The translations under genes were made by a program, and so were the position numbers. Source: Sipunculus nudus (taxonomy: Eukaryota > Annelida > Sipuncula > Golfingiida > Sipunculidae). From it: DNA of 64,000 nt. This document shows, in pieces, positions 45,201-54,922 of the stretch (position 1 is the first letter of the stretch; every line of letters begins with the position of its first letter). The notes beneath the pieces are model-generated. The model had not been told where the DNA came from. It made no database searches and worked only from the letters and a program-made list of their open reading frames with translations. The DNA lies in contig CM049306.1 of NCBI GenBank assembly GCA_026874595.1, forward strand, positions 74,087,642 to 74,151,641. Reading direction: 5' to 3'.

Positions 45201-46254
45201 GTGATTCTAAGAAACATCTTCATCAAACATCCCTACGTGGCCTGCATACAACTAATGATATCTGCAGCCAAACCTGTCCCACATGCAGGAGCCCCTCCTC
45301 TCATTGTTGCACCGGCACATGAGCTAGTAGACCACCCTTCGTTCTGTGCATCAGTAAGCTCAATACTGTTGCTCAATACTCTTGTTCTGGGACCTGGAAG
45401 AAAAACTGTCATTACTCTAGACATGCAGCTGTATGCAAAACAGATTGAGATGTAAAGATTTGATTGTAAAATTACATGGATCCTTAGTCAGGAATACGTA
45501 ACACAGTAATGAATATGCCGATTTGCATGAGTCAAGCGGTATTGATGATCAATGGATTGAAGCAGATATTTACGGGTCAAGTATTGTAAGGCAAATAATG
45601 GAAGACAAGCATATGAAAGGGGAGTCACTGCCCACACTGTTACTCTACAAGTTTTGTTTGACATACGATTTAAAACTATTTCAGATGAAATCTCACTCCA
45701 AGCATTTTAAAAGTCTGTGAAGAAAATGTGTGAACAACGTATGGTGACATGTATCAACAGGTAAAACAACAAGATCTTCTGAAAAGATTCATGGAAGAGG
45801 AAAGTCGCTGTTAGGAATATACCGCCCATATCTTACCATGGTTTTGTGCCTTTTGTCCTTCATTAGGGCCAAAGGCGCTGGCTCTTGAGATCTTCACGTT
45901 GCAAGTTAAGAACCCATGTGTAAATACTTTTTTGCACAAAATAAACTCCACTCTTCCCGAATGATCCCACTTTATCTTGCTGAGATGAAAAGCCTAAACA
46001 GGACAACTTATTCATGAATTCGGATAGGGGAAATTTTTCGACAAGAAATTACGTATCCCTATCTGTGCAGAAGGGCAGATCATGGAATTGAGCATTTAAA
46101 CAGATGGAAGAAAGTTCATGGTGGTCTTTCAAGTAGCGCACTAAATCCTTCAGCTCGCATACGATTTTTCCTAAGTGCTCCAGTGTTTGCCCAACTTTCA
46201 CAGGAAGTGCATAAGCTAGCTGGAATTCCGATACATGAAAAAATCCCACCATAA
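45201..46254 (+). pseudogene. Relic of an uncharacterised multicopy metazoan gene family
   Basis: Co-oriented fragments lie in the order I associate with a large uncharacterised family abundant in molluscs and cnidarians: VAPAHELVDHPSF with TVITLDMQLYAKQIEM (45201-45455), then IDDQWIEADIYGSSIVRQIM with EDKHMKG (45523-45720). After stops, a frame without ATG at 46069-46254 has ADHGIEHLNRWKKVHGGL and NPSARIRFFLSAPVFAQL. The family's function is unknown to me; its copy number suggests mobility or hitch-hiking. Multiple frame changes make this copy dead. Confidence 0.45.
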
Positions 46255-47682
46255 TATGTCACCATCTGTACTGAAGCTGCAATACTAAAACTGAAAACTG
46301 TGATTTTGCATCAAACTTATCCGTTTTAAGGATTCCATCCAGAGATGAAATAGTCTTAAAGACAATTATGCCTGACGATGTTGAGGTGGACCTTCTGAGA
46401 AGGACACAGCGGGACAAGACCAGATCAATACACATTGTTCGTTTCGGAGTGAATTATTTTAGATAATGTTGGGCTTTTGTCTCCAATGAAGAAATTGAAA
46501 CTGAAGACATGGAAAGATGACCAGAAAACAGTGAAGCAGAAGTAGCCGTCATTAGGTCATCGTGCATTATTTCACCGTTTCATGCTTGTCATGAGAGCTC
46601 GTCCAGAGCCTTGGAAATTAAAATCTGACAATTGACCCTTGACTACTCGGCCGACTTTGCGACACCAGGTTTTCTCACCATGCAACTGCATGCCCTAAGA
46701 AGACACACATTTGTATTTCTCCTACCGGCAGTTCTTTTACTGTACATATATGTTCCGTATCAACTCCTGTAGTACTACCAAAATAATATAATAAGTTATA
46801 TTAATAAGTTATATAATAAGTTTTCTCTACATGCACATAGTCTGTACGGAAATTATAGCATAATTAATCAATAATTCTGTTAATAGTTAATAGGGGTTTT
46901 CATAATTTCCTCACGTACCGTGTAATCCCTTTTACCTTGTACTACATTTCCACTGGAACACTAAAATATTACACTAAAACGTTATTATATTTCGCAACTA
47001 TATTAGACATTATGTTTTTATCTGTTGTGTGACACACATTTGCACTTCTTTTGAAGGCATTTCTTAATTTTCAGGTGCACTGTAAATACCACTTATAAAC
47101 ATACAGACCTGACGTCACATGAGTTGTTTTATCTTATACCTTCATCCACTTGGCAGATGAATATCAAATGGACTTTGTCGATACATTGTTTGGTATTTAT
47201 AATGTGTATTAAATGCAAGGACAGGTCATTATAATGTTGAATTCAATTGCGACATTACAAGGGGCGCCAGGAGTTACACTGTTTATAACAGACATGGGGC
47301 TATACGGCCCTGTTACGTGTGAAGGTAGGTTTGGTCCTTTGATCTTTATAAAAATGACTGTAATCTTTCTTTTATAGATCATATTATGATTCCTGAAAAT
47401 ATGCTGAGATCACTGGTCACATCAGAGGTGATGGATGGCAGCATAAATGTCTCAAATCATCTACCAGTCATTATTAAGCTACATTTTGCATGTACAAACG
47501 AAATCTTGCCTTGAGCAGATCATGAAACTGGAAACATTAAGTTCAAAGGAGATAGAACTGAGGTATGCAACCCCCTAGCAGACACACTTGTCAAGTTAAA
47601 TAAACCAAGGCTGGAAACTTGCACTTTAAGTGATTTAACAGGCTATTATGTTATGATTGTCATGAACAGAATACCGAAAGCC
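46255..47682. other. Spacer, partly downstream remnant of the relic
   Basis: 46350-46640 contains short co-oriented pieces that may continue the relic (a 30-codon stretch with MPDDVEVDLLRRTQRDKTRS at about 46369). The remainder is AT-rich with no gene seen. Confidence 0.4.
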
Positions 47683-47685
47683 TTA

Positions 47686-48252
47686 AGCCCCTTTCACACA
47701 TTCATGGATAGCATCACGGATCATCCGTGTTAACTCCGTCATCACCGTGTAAACTCCGGGCATCACCGTGTTAACATCGCATTGCATCCATAGTGATTCT
47801 TGGCGCACCGGCATGTTCGGAGAAAAAACTAAACCTGTACAATTTTTCGTCCTGGAGTACACGGATGAAAAATCATCCGTATCACTCCTTGTAGGCACCG
47901 TGCACCTCCGCGTAGCCACCGTATACATCCGGGAGTCACCGTGTAGCCACCGGGAGCTCCGTATTGAGACCGGCACTTTCCCGGTGCAGGTTTAAGTTTT
48001 TTCTCCGATCATGCTGTTGCACCAAGGATCACTACGGATGCAACACGGTGTTAACACGGTGATGCCCGGTGTTAACACGGCGATTCCATAGATAACACGG
48101 ATGATTCCGGAACAATGCTCCGGGATTATCCGTGTTGCTATCCGTGAATATGTGAAAGCCCCATTTACGAAATCGCGCTGCTGTCCAAGGAACACCACGG
48201 ATTAAGGTCCGGGGTGATCTCTGTTGCCATCCGTGAATGTGTGAAAGGGGCT
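47686..48252. mobile_element. Palindromic MITE with TTA target duplication
   Basis: The 567-bp element starts AGCCCCTTTCACACATTCA and ends with the inverted sequence TGAATGTGTGAAAGGGGCT. TTA flanks it at 47683-47685 and 48253-48255, the signature of PIF/Harbinger-type elements. The two halves are complementary far inside the termini (GGAGAAAAAACTAAACCTG at about 47819 against CAGGTTTAAGTTTTTTCTCC at 47988), so nearly the whole element folds back. The centre is rich in CCGTGT and CACCGTG words. ORFs on both strands are by-products of the palindrome. Confidence 0.85.
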
Positions 48253-48259
48253 TTAGGGC

Positions 48260-48263
48260 CGTA
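48260..48263. repeat. Target-site duplication CGTA (left)
   Basis: CGTA precedes the 5' LTR and is repeated at 58606-58609 after the 3' LTR, consistent with integrase-mediated insertion. Confidence 0.85.
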
Positions 48264-48487
48264 TGTGGTAGATTTGCATTACTCCAAGAATTGGGCATTG
48301 ATGGCTGTGTTTTGGTGGTCCCGGATGATCAACTGACGCATGCGCAGAAGACCCGACGTTCAATGGAAGACAAGAAATCCTATTATTTGAGAAGACTTTA
48401 TCCGCAGACATCTCAGGTTCATTCTGCCATCAGACCTTGAAGGTAAGCCAGATTGTTGCTTACCTATGTAAGTGCAAAACGCTCACA
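48264..48487 (+). repeat. 5' LTR (224 bp)
   Basis: It starts TGTGGTAGATTTGC and ends GCTCACA. It is identical to 58382-58605 except C versus T at the fifth base from the end. TATTATTTGA at 48381 is a weak TATA-like candidate. A consensus splice donor lies at 48442/48443. No AATAAA polyadenylation signal is seen inside. Confidence 0.95.
48441..48448 (+). promoter_or_regulatory. Putative splice donor in LTR
   Basis: AG|GTAAGC, cleavage after 48442. It lies 45 bp before the LTR end, so it would be within the 5' end of genomic RNA if transcription starts upstream in the LTR. It pairs logically with the acceptor at 56375. Confidence 0.5.
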
Positions 48488-48489
48488 TC

Positions 48490-48507
48490 TGGCGACGTAT
48501 AAACCGG
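48490..48507 (+). promoter_or_regulatory. Primer-binding site candidate
   Basis: TGGCGACG starts two bases after the 5' LTR, the usual position and TGG start for a tRNA 3'-CCA complement. From memory the first eight bases fit the acceptor end of a serine tRNA; the following bases do not, so identity of the primer is uncertain. Confidence 0.55.
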
Positions 48508-49427
48508 TTGCTAGCGTAATATTTGCTAGTCCTCGGTGGAGAAATTTCACTGGGAATTTCATGATTCCTGGTGAGCTCAGATCTCACTTGATCACCTCGG
48601 ATTTTCTCTTCCGAGATTAATACCTTACTCTTACCCCTTCGTCATATGGTAAGATTTGTATTGACGAATCTTACCACGTTTATGAATCGAGTTGTCATTT
48701 ATTCCTCACTTCCGGATAACTGACGTTGTGGTGGTGCGCTCTGTCATTATCGCCCAGGCATGACTGACGTTGCTTGGACGTATTTCCTGATCACTGAGAT
48801 CAGCTGTGTTTTCAACCTATTATCGCCCAGCCCCGTTGACGCCTATTTCTGGCTTATGACTGATGTCAATCAGTCAGTCATAAGCAGTGTTGACAGTCTT
48901 TCCGTCTTATTAACGGATTGTTGACATTGTTAGTTGTTTTTCACAGCTGACAATCAGTTTATTCCAAATTTTTGCTGGCAAACATTTGTCAGTGTCCTAG
49001 CTGGCTATGTTTATATTCTGACAATTTGTTTACAGTCATATAAGTTGTCAGTGTTATCAGAAATTTTATCGGATTTATTTTTTCACAAATTTTGATTAAA
49101 CTTGCCTGATTTCATGCCAGTGTATTTATTATTGACCCCTTAATTATCACAACAGAGCTTGCCACTACCTCGATCTTGATATAATATATAATAGTATATA
49201 TTATATATTTGCTATATTATTCAAAATTCTACCGCCGCTTTGCATATTGCTTTGCCTTTTATATCAGACCTATTAGCTGTTATTAACAATTTTCTCTCAT
49301 TCTGCTAATATTATTCTGCTGCTTGCATTAATTTTTGGTTTCACCCCCCCCCCCCCCAAAAAAGAAAAAAAAAAATTTTTAAATAAAATAAAAATACAAA
49401 TAAACTTGCCGTGATCAGGTACCAAGA
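48508..49427 (+). other. Retrotransposon leader
   Basis: An untranslated leader of about 920 bp with several TGACTGATG and CAGTCAG palindromic phrases (48840-48900), an AT-rich stretch (49180-49215) and a C-run/A-run/T-run/A-run tract just before gag (49345-49400). It is long for the group and could hold packaging or internal-entry signals. No ORF is supported. Confidence 0.6.
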
Positions 49428-51443
49428 ATGGCAACAATGCCACCCAACCTGCGCACCGTGACTGTTAAGGAATTATCCTCCGCATTCCCTTCGCTGATCA
49501 ATATGGATAATGTTCAACAATTCATATCACTTAGACAAGCCACTCCTGGCTTTGACATTTCCCAGCTAGCACAGGCTACTGGCACACAGGACAGTGCTTG
49601 GCAAGAGCTGCTAGATGATGACAAGGTAACATTACCTGAGTACTTGGACCCACATGTGACATCTGTGGATGGTGAACAGTTCAGCGAAAATCAATCCAGA
49701 TCCCGCCATCGCCAAGGGGAAATTACTGAAAACACTACCCCCCTCTCCAGACATATATCACACAAGCGGGATGCCCCTTTGCCCGATTCTGATCCTTCCA
49801 TACAACAGGTGATTACTGCAAATAGCTCAGCCTTTAGACGGGGAATTTATCATAAACCTGACTTTGTGGAACCAAGTCCTGCAGCTACCTTGCCATATGG
49901 CTATTCTGATGATGAAGGTCAAGGTCATCACAGTGCGTTCCGACGGCCTATGAAGGACCATGCTCACAACCCAGGCCCCCTAAAATCTCAAACATTCACC
50001 GGTGGATATGATCAAGAAGGCTCATCCATGGATTCGCACTGGGAGAGGGACAGGCCACACACAAAGGGAAATAAACTTGCCCCGGGTCAACAGCACAAAA
50101 CATCCCAGACCCAGCGGTCCAGATACACAAGCAGTCAACTTAGACCAGAAGGCCAGTCTAGTCAGGGACCCCCCAGTGACTTGTCTCATTCGCTGCATCC
50201 GCGCGAATTTGACCTTAGACAACGATATGATCACGAACAAACTGAACCCCCTACCAGTGGTGCAAGGCCATCTGACCCTGACTACTATAGTCGTGATCCA
50301 GGATCTTACCCTGACCGCCAAACCAGTGGCAATGTGAGAAATAAAAGAGTTCATAGATCTCATGGCAGCTCAGATGAGCGGAATGATTCGGCTGGTCAGA
50401 CGCGTGGATACAGGCGGCATGGCCATCCGTCCCGTGATCAACAGGACCCAGAACAGCCTGGTAAAAGGGACCGAGGCACCAACCAACATGGCCGCAGAGG
50501 TTGGCCAAAGGATTTTGGCCCGGAATACCGCCATATCCGTACCCCAAAACATCGCGATTCTAGTAGTAGTTCTGGCGGGAGCAGTGTCGGCTGCCACTCC
50601 TATAGGAGTCGAAAGCTATCCAGTAGCCAACAAGAATCAGACTCAAGTGGTTGTAGGAGGAGACATAGGGGGCGCCACCATACATCGAGGTCGAGCAGCA
50701 GCTCATCCAGCTCTAGTGCATCGGACTACAGACCCCGTAATGCGAAAAAAACACTCAAGCAGGCGTCGCTTTCCCCCAAGCTAGCTATGTTCAGTGGTGA
50801 CGGAACCTGGAAGGCCTTTCTTTTCCAATTTGAGAGATATGCCTCTCGCTATGGATGGTCATCCAACAAGAAGGCAGATAGGTTGGTGGACTGCCTTTCT
50901 GGCAAAGCCTTGGAGTTTGTAAGAAAGCTTAGAATTGAGCAAGACTACAAACTCCTAAAACGGAAACTGGGAAAGAGATTTGGGATCGAGGAAGACCCCA
51001 TTACTGTTAGGAGGGCCCTGCAATTTGTTAAACAGAGGGAAGGAGAAACTCTCGAGGAGTTCAGCCAAAGGGTCCTGTTTCTGGTCATGGATGGTCTGCC
51101 AGGTGCCAAAGAAAGTACTATCGAGCAGATAGCGGTTGAACATTTTTTGAGGGGCTGTTCTGATAAAAACGCAGCAGCCTCTGCAATGGACAAAAACCCA
51201 CAAAGTATAAACACTGCATTGAAGCACGTGAGCAGCTACATCAACAATAGTCGTGTGATATTTGGTAAACCCACTCACGCAGCAAGGCACGTACATTTTG
51301 TCCAGAATCCTTCTGACATATCTGACAATGAACTGGAGGTGAAAGCAGCTCAATTCAGGCCCTTCAAACCACGAAATTTCAACCAGCAATCACGACAAGG
51401 GACCTCAAGGAGCAAAGAGTCAGAGGTGACACCATCCGCCTAA
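49428..51443 (+). CDS. gag: Gag (N-terminal region and capsid)
   Basis: 671 codons from ATG. Residues 1-80 form a hydrophobic/helical head. Residues ~90-430 are hydrophilic and low-complexity, ending in an Arg/Ser-rich tract with a long Ser run (about 380-430). Residues ~440-610 match retrotransposon Gag capsid domains (KLAMFSGDGTWKAFLFQFER, ADRLVDCLSGKALEFVRKL, ALQFVKQREGETLEEFSQRV, IEQIAVEHFLRGC). The frame ends at TAA 51441-51443, yet the same frame is open again immediately and encodes the nucleocapsid. This is therefore either a nonsense mutation or a leaky stop between capsid and nucleocapsid. The long RS-rich insert is unusual and would favour RNA binding or phosphorylation. Confidence 0.9.
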   Translation: MATMPPNLRTVTVKELSSAFPSLINMDNVQQFISLRQATPGFDISQLAQATGTQDSAWQELLDDDKVTLPEYLDPHVTSVDGEQFSENQSRSRHRQGEITENTTPLSRHISHKRDAPLPDSDPSIQQVITANSSAFRRGIYHKPDFVEPSPAATLPYGYSDDEGQGHHSAFRRPMKDHAHNPGPLKSQTFTGGYDQEGSSMDSHWERDRPHTKGNKLAPGQQHKTSQTQRSRYTSSQLRPEGQSSQGPPSDLSHSLHPREFDLRQRYDHEQTEPPTSGARPSDPDYYSRDPGSYPDRQTSGNVRNKRVHRSHGSSDERNDSAGQTRGYRRHGHPSRDQQDPEQPGKRDRGTNQHGRRGWPKDFGPEYRHIRTPKHRDSSSSSGGSSVGCHSYRSRKLSSSQQESDSSGCRRRHRGRHHTSRSSSSSSSSSASDYRPRNAKKTLKQASLSPKLAMFSGDGTWKAFLFQFERYASRYGWSSNKKADRLVDCLSGKALEFVRKLRIEQDYKLLKRKLGKRFGIEEDPITVRRALQFVKQREGETLEEFSQRVLFLVMDGLPGAKESTIEQIAVEHFLRGCSDKNAAASAMDKNPQSINTALKHVSSYINNSRVIFGKPTHAARHVHFVQNPSDISDNELEVKAAQFRPFKPRNFNQQSRQGTSRSKESEVTPSA

Positions 51444-51758
51444 CCACAAAAATTTCCTGACGCTGCTTTAGCAGAGAAGAGATACCAGCAACAACAACAA
51501 AATATCTCTGAGATTTTACAGAAAGTTTCTGTAATGGAAGAGAAACTGGAGATCCTGTTTCGAGATAGGCAGACAGGACCCCCCCCCCCCCAACGAGCCC
51601 AAACGCCACCTCCAGGCACAAATGCAGCCACTGCTGTTTGCTACAACTGTCAGCAAAAAGGACATTTTGCACGAGATTGCCCAGAAAAAAAGACCACAAG
51701 TCCTCCCCAGCCAGGGAAAATACAGGACAACAACAAGAGCGATTCTGATTTAAACTAG
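51444..51758 (+). CDS. gag: Gag nucleocapsid part (CCHC zinc knuckle)
   Basis: Continues gag in the same frame after the TAA. It has a Gln-rich helical stretch (KRYQQQQQNISEILQKVSVM), a Pro-rich linker and one zinc knuckle, CYNCQQKGHFARDC (C-X2-C-X4-H-X4-C), then a basic/polar tail. It ends at TAG 51756-51758, directly after the slippery heptamer. The knuckle would bind genomic RNA. Without readthrough of 51441 this part cannot be made from the gag ATG. Confidence 0.88.
   Translation, partial: PQKFPDAALAEKRYQQQQQNISEILQKVSVMEEKLEILFRDRQTGPPPPQRAQTPPPGTNAATAVCYNCQQKGHFARDCPEKKTTSPPQPGKIQDNNKSDSDLN
51749..51755 (+). promoter_or_regulatory. -1 ribosomal frameshift site T TTA AAC
   Basis: The heptamer is in the correct register for the gag frame (codons TTA AAC, then TAG). 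Slipping back one base enters the pol frame, which is open from 51749. A stem-loop begins eight bases downstream. This is the classical X XXY YYZ arrangement. Confidence 0.82.
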
Positions 51759-51763
51759 GACTA

Positions 51764-51789
51764 GTCGTGTCAGGTGGCCGTGGCACGAC
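51764..51789 (+). promoter_or_regulatory. Frameshift-stimulating stem-loop
   Basis: GTCGTGTCA (51764-51772) pairs with TGGCACGAC (51781-51789): nine pairs with one G-U. The loop is GGTGGCCG. GGTG of the loop could also pair with CACC at 51805-51808 to form a small pseudoknot. The spacer from the heptamer is 8 nt, within the usual range. Confidence 0.68.
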
Positions 51790-54700
51790 AAATTCATTAG
51801 GTCACACCCCATTAGCACATAAGTTCATTGTTAGCTCGGAGCCCATGGTAGCCACAACAACATCAATTGGGTCTCACGGAACTGCAGAGGAGACACCTGA
51901 CAATTTTGCAGGAAGTTATACCACAGTAGCGCAATCAGTCGTTGACTCACACTTGGGAAGCTTACCAAAGGATGCCAATGTTTATGCAAACAAGTGCAAG
52001 GGCTTAAGTCTTACAGTTCCGGTCACCATCAACAATCTGGATACAGTTGCTACAGTGGATAGCGCAGCACAAGTCACTATTGTCAAAATAGATTTGCTCC
52101 GGGATCTTGTTGACTCCAGTTCAAAAGTAGTTACCCTAAAGGGGATAGGAAAAAAAGACTCGACTATCCCAGCATTCCGGGTTAACAATGTGGAAATAGG
52201 CCTAGGTAAAACAAAGTACTTGTGGGATGTCTACGCTGCTGACATCAGCGATTCAGTATTATTGGGATTGGACTTCCTCGTTGGTCAACAATGCAAAATA
52301 GACCTGAATGCTCATAGCATCAACTTGCCAAATGAAGTAGTACGGGCAGTGTTGACAAACACCAGCTCTGGTAGGTCTTGTCGTGTTTATGAAGTTGCAA
52401 CCTGCGCCAAAGTCCGTATCCCGCCCGCATCGCTTACTCCCGTTCCAGTCAAAATCATTGATCAAGGTGGAGATCAGGAGTACGTAATTGAACTACAGGA
52501 CAGTGTCAAAGGGTTGTTACCGGCCAATGCGGTGATCAACAATTATGGGCTAATAGATGTACTGAATGACACCAATCACAGCGTGAATCTGAAGTCACAA
52601 GCCCGAATAGGTACAGCAGTCGAAGTTGACCAAGTGATTGGGACCATTACCAAACAAGCAGTTTCGGATGAGAACTTAGCAATAAGGGCCATGGCAGCTG
52701 GCGTAATCACAAATTCCAAGAATGATGACACCCTGAGTAGCTCGTATTTGAGGGAATCGCAATCCCTGTGTGAAATGGAACAACTGCTGCCCGATCATTT
52801 GCATGCACTCTTTGGAGACTGTAAAGGCAAACATTCGGAGAAACATCTTAAGACCGTATGCGAATTACTTTTAGAGTATTCAGATATCTTCGCTAGCCAT
52901 GATCTTGACCTAGGCCGCCTCCAAGGTGTTAAACATACCATCGATACTGGCTCTGCACCTCCTGCCAAGCAAAGAATGCGCCGTACACCTCTTGGATTTG
53001 AGAACGAAGAGAGAGAGCATTTAGACAAAATGCTAACCGCAGGGGTCATTCAACCATCATCCTCCCAATGGGCATCTGCTCCTGTGCTTGTAAGAAAAAA
53101 AGATGGAACAGTCAGATGGTGCATCGACTACAGGCAGCTGAATGAAAAGACTGTAAAAGATCAATACCCACTACCACTCATTGAAGATTGTCTTGACATG
53201 CTGGCAGGTACTCAGTTTTTCAGTTGCTTAGATCTAGCCTCGGGCTATTATCAGATAGAGCTGGAAGAGAGTTCGAAGAAGAAAACCGCGTTTATCACCC
53301 GCTACGGTCTGTTCGAGCATGCCAGGATGGGCTTCGGCCTCTGTAACGCACCGGCGACCTTCATGCGGGCCATGAATACTGTTCTGAGGGGCCTTACGTG
53401 GGACAAGGTATTAGTGTACCTTGATGATGTTATTGTTCTGGGCGACTCCTTTGAGAACCACTTAGCCAACCTGAAAGAAGTCTTTGACAGGTTTCGCCGC
53501 TTCAACCTGAAGTTAAAACCAAGAAAATGCTCCCTTTTAAAGGTGGAAGTGGAATTCCTTGGCAGACTGGTCAGCTCAGAAGGTGTTGCTATCACTGGAG
53601 AAAAGAAGGATGCAATAGCAAACTGGCCCATCCCCACAAGCAAAAAAGAGTTGGAAATCTTCTTGGGGTACCTGAACTATCACAGGGCACACGTACAAGG
53701 CTATGCCAAGTTAACAGCTGATCTCTACTCCTTGGTTAAGCCGAAGGCAGCCTTTGTTTGGAGTCAATCGCATGACGAGACTTTTCAGCTCCTGAAAGAA
53801 ACTCTCGTGTCTGCTCCTCGCTTGGCCTTTCCCCTCCCACCTGGACAGTTCATCCTCGACTGTGATGCATCGGAAAATGCAATTGGCGCAGAACTGGTAC
53901 AGCTACAAGATGGCATCGAAAGAGTGATCTCATTTGCTAGTTTTGTTTTGCTGCCGTCTCAAAGGAAGTACTGCACAACCCGGAAAGAGCTCTTGGCTGT
54001 GGTCCGCTTCTGTCGCCACTACCGACATTATCTATTAGGAAGACCTTTCTTGATTCGCAGCGACCATAACAGCCTTGCTTGGTTAGCACGGTTTCGCTTT
54101 GTGGAAGGTCAGCTAGCTAGATGGCTGGAAGAGATGGGACAATATGACTTCAAGAATCTGCATCGTCCCGGCGTGAAACATTCCAATGCAGATGCCCTGT
54201 CACACATCCCAGACCATTTACAGAGCTGTAACTGCTATGAGGCGGGTGTAAATCTAGCTGATTTGCCATGTGGAGGTTGCAAGTACTGCACCCGAGCCAG
54301 CCAACAGTGGGAGAGGTTCGGGTTGGATGTAGACGACGTAGTGCCCATTGCCATGAGATTGCCCAAGGTGGCCGACACATCTCACGCCGCTCAATCGGCT
54401 AAGCTGGCGAGTGGTGGAGATGTTCTTGACACTGGAGCAACAGGTCTGCCAGTACCAAAACCGGAGAGCTTGGCTCAGTCGGCAAAGCTGGAGGGCCATG
54501 ATCCTGATGGGGACGGTACTGGTTTGGACCAAAGAAATTTCAAAGTTTTCAAAGTGCTAACTACTGAAACTTCAGACAATGACATAGATCCGGATTCAAC
54601 AGAAGAGCCAGACTCCGAGTCTGACAAGAAAGATGATAGGCAGTTTGACCTGCACATTAATTGGACAATTTCTTACTCTGGGAGCGAAATTGCGGAGTGC

Positions 54701-54922
54701 CAAAATCAGGATCCAGACATTCAGCCCATCTTTCGGTGGTTAAACGAGGAAGAACCAACACAGGCAGAATGGCAGCTCTCGAGTCCTGGTACCAGAGCAC
54801 TTTGGACTTCTCGGAAGCAACTATGTGTAAAAGACAAGGTTCTGTACTACAATTGGGAAGACCCTCATTTGCCTCGCTTACTGCTTGTATTGCCAGGATC
54901 ATTGAAAAACGAAATCTTATAA
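51767..54922 (+). CDS. pol: Pol part 1: protease, reverse transcriptase, RNase H
   Basis: The frame is entered by -1 frameshifting; the GTG at 51767 is not a needed start. Protease is at about residues 80-180, with active-site phrase TVDSAAQVTIV (DSA in place of the common D[ST]G) and a later LLGLDFLVG flap/dimer motif. Reverse transcriptase is at about 385-620 (VRKKDGTVRWCIDYRQLNEK, FSCLDLASGYYQI, GLCNAPATFMRAMN, catalytic VYLDDVIV, LKPRKCSLLKVEVEFLG). RNase H is at about 690-800 (LDCDASENAIGAELVQ, TTRKELLAVVRF, IRSDHNSLAWL). A linker at about 840-940 contains two QSAKL phrases encoded by conserved RNA hairpins. The frame stops at TAA 54920-54922 just before the integrase zinc-binding domain. 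Confidence 0.93.
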   Translation: MSGGRGTTNSLGHTPLAHKFIVSSEPMVATTTSIGSHGTAEETPDNFAGSYTTVAQSVVDSHLGSLPKDANVYANKCKGLSLTVPVTINNLDTVATVDSAAQVTIVKIDLLRDLVDSSSKVVTLKGIGKKDSTIPAFRVNNVEIGLGKTKYLWDVYAADISDSVLLGLDFLVGQQCKIDLNAHSINLPNEVVRAVLTNTSSGRSCRVYEVATCAKVRIPPASLTPVPVKIIDQGGDQEYVIELQDSVKGLLPANAVINNYGLIDVLNDTNHSVNLKSQARIGTAVEVDQVIGTITKQAVSDENLAIRAMAAGVITNSKNDDTLSSSYLRESQSLCEMEQLLPDHLHALFGDCKGKHSEKHLKTVCELLLEYSDIFASHDLDLGRLQGVKHTIDTGSAPPAKQRMRRTPLGFENEEREHLDKMLTAGVIQPSSSQWASAPVLVRKKDGTVRWCIDYRQLNEKTVKDQYPLPLIEDCLDMLAGTQFFSCLDLASGYYQIELEESSKKKTAFITRYGLFEHARMGFGLCNAPATFMRAMNTVLRGLTWDKVLVYLDDVIVLGDSFENHLANLKEVFDRFRRFNLKLKPRKCSLLKVEVEFLGRLVSSEGVAITGEKKDAIANWPIPTSKKELEIFLGYLNYHRAHVQGYAKLTADLYSLVKPKAAFVWSQSHDETFQLLKETLVSAPRLAFPLPPGQFILDCDASENAIGAELVQLQDGIERVISFASFVLLPSQRKYCTTRKELLAVVRFCRHYRHYLLGRPFLIRSDHNSLAWLARFRFVEGQLARWLEEMGQYDFKNLHRPGVKHSNADALSHIPDHLQSCNCYEAGVNLADLPCGGCKYCTRASQQWERFGLDVDDVVPIAMRLPKVADTSHAAQSAKLASGGDVLDTGATGLPVPKPESLAQSAKLEGHDPDGDGTGLDQRNFKVFKVLTTETSDNDIDPDSTEEPDSESDKKDDRQFDLHINWTISYSGSEIAECQNQDPDIQPIFRWLNEEEPTQAEWQLSSPGTRALWTSRKQLCVKDKVLYYNWEDPHLPRLLLVLPGSLKNEIL
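54385..54416 (+). ncRNA. Conserved hairpin copy 1 (in pol)
   Basis: CGCCGCTC pairs with GAGTGGTG (8 pairs, two G-U) around the 16-nt loop AATCGGCTAAGCTGGC. Four copies of this hairpin exist in the element. This is the most diverged one. Confidence 0.6.
54471..54498 (+). ncRNA. Conserved hairpin copy 2 (in pol)
   Basis: TGGCTC pairs with GGGCCA (6 pairs, one G-U) around the loop AGTCGGCAAAGCTGGA, identical to the loop of copy 4. It lies 84 bp from copy 1. Confidence 0.65.

Noticed and set aside
48256-48263. Longer (5-bp or more) target duplication for the LTR element
   Set aside because: Only CGTA is shared exactly on both sides; the fifth base differs (C before, T after).
47683-48440. ORFs on both strands at 47683-48440, and the LTR-spanning frames at 48237-48440 and 58361-58558
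   Set aside because: The first are palindrome by-products of the MITE; the last two are the same frame read through the two LTRs with no start in the element and no known product.
50002-50784. Alternative-frame ORFs inside gag and pol (for example 50362-50784, 52795-53049, 53302-53643)
   Set aside because: Shadows of the real gag/pol frames, which carry all recognisable domains.
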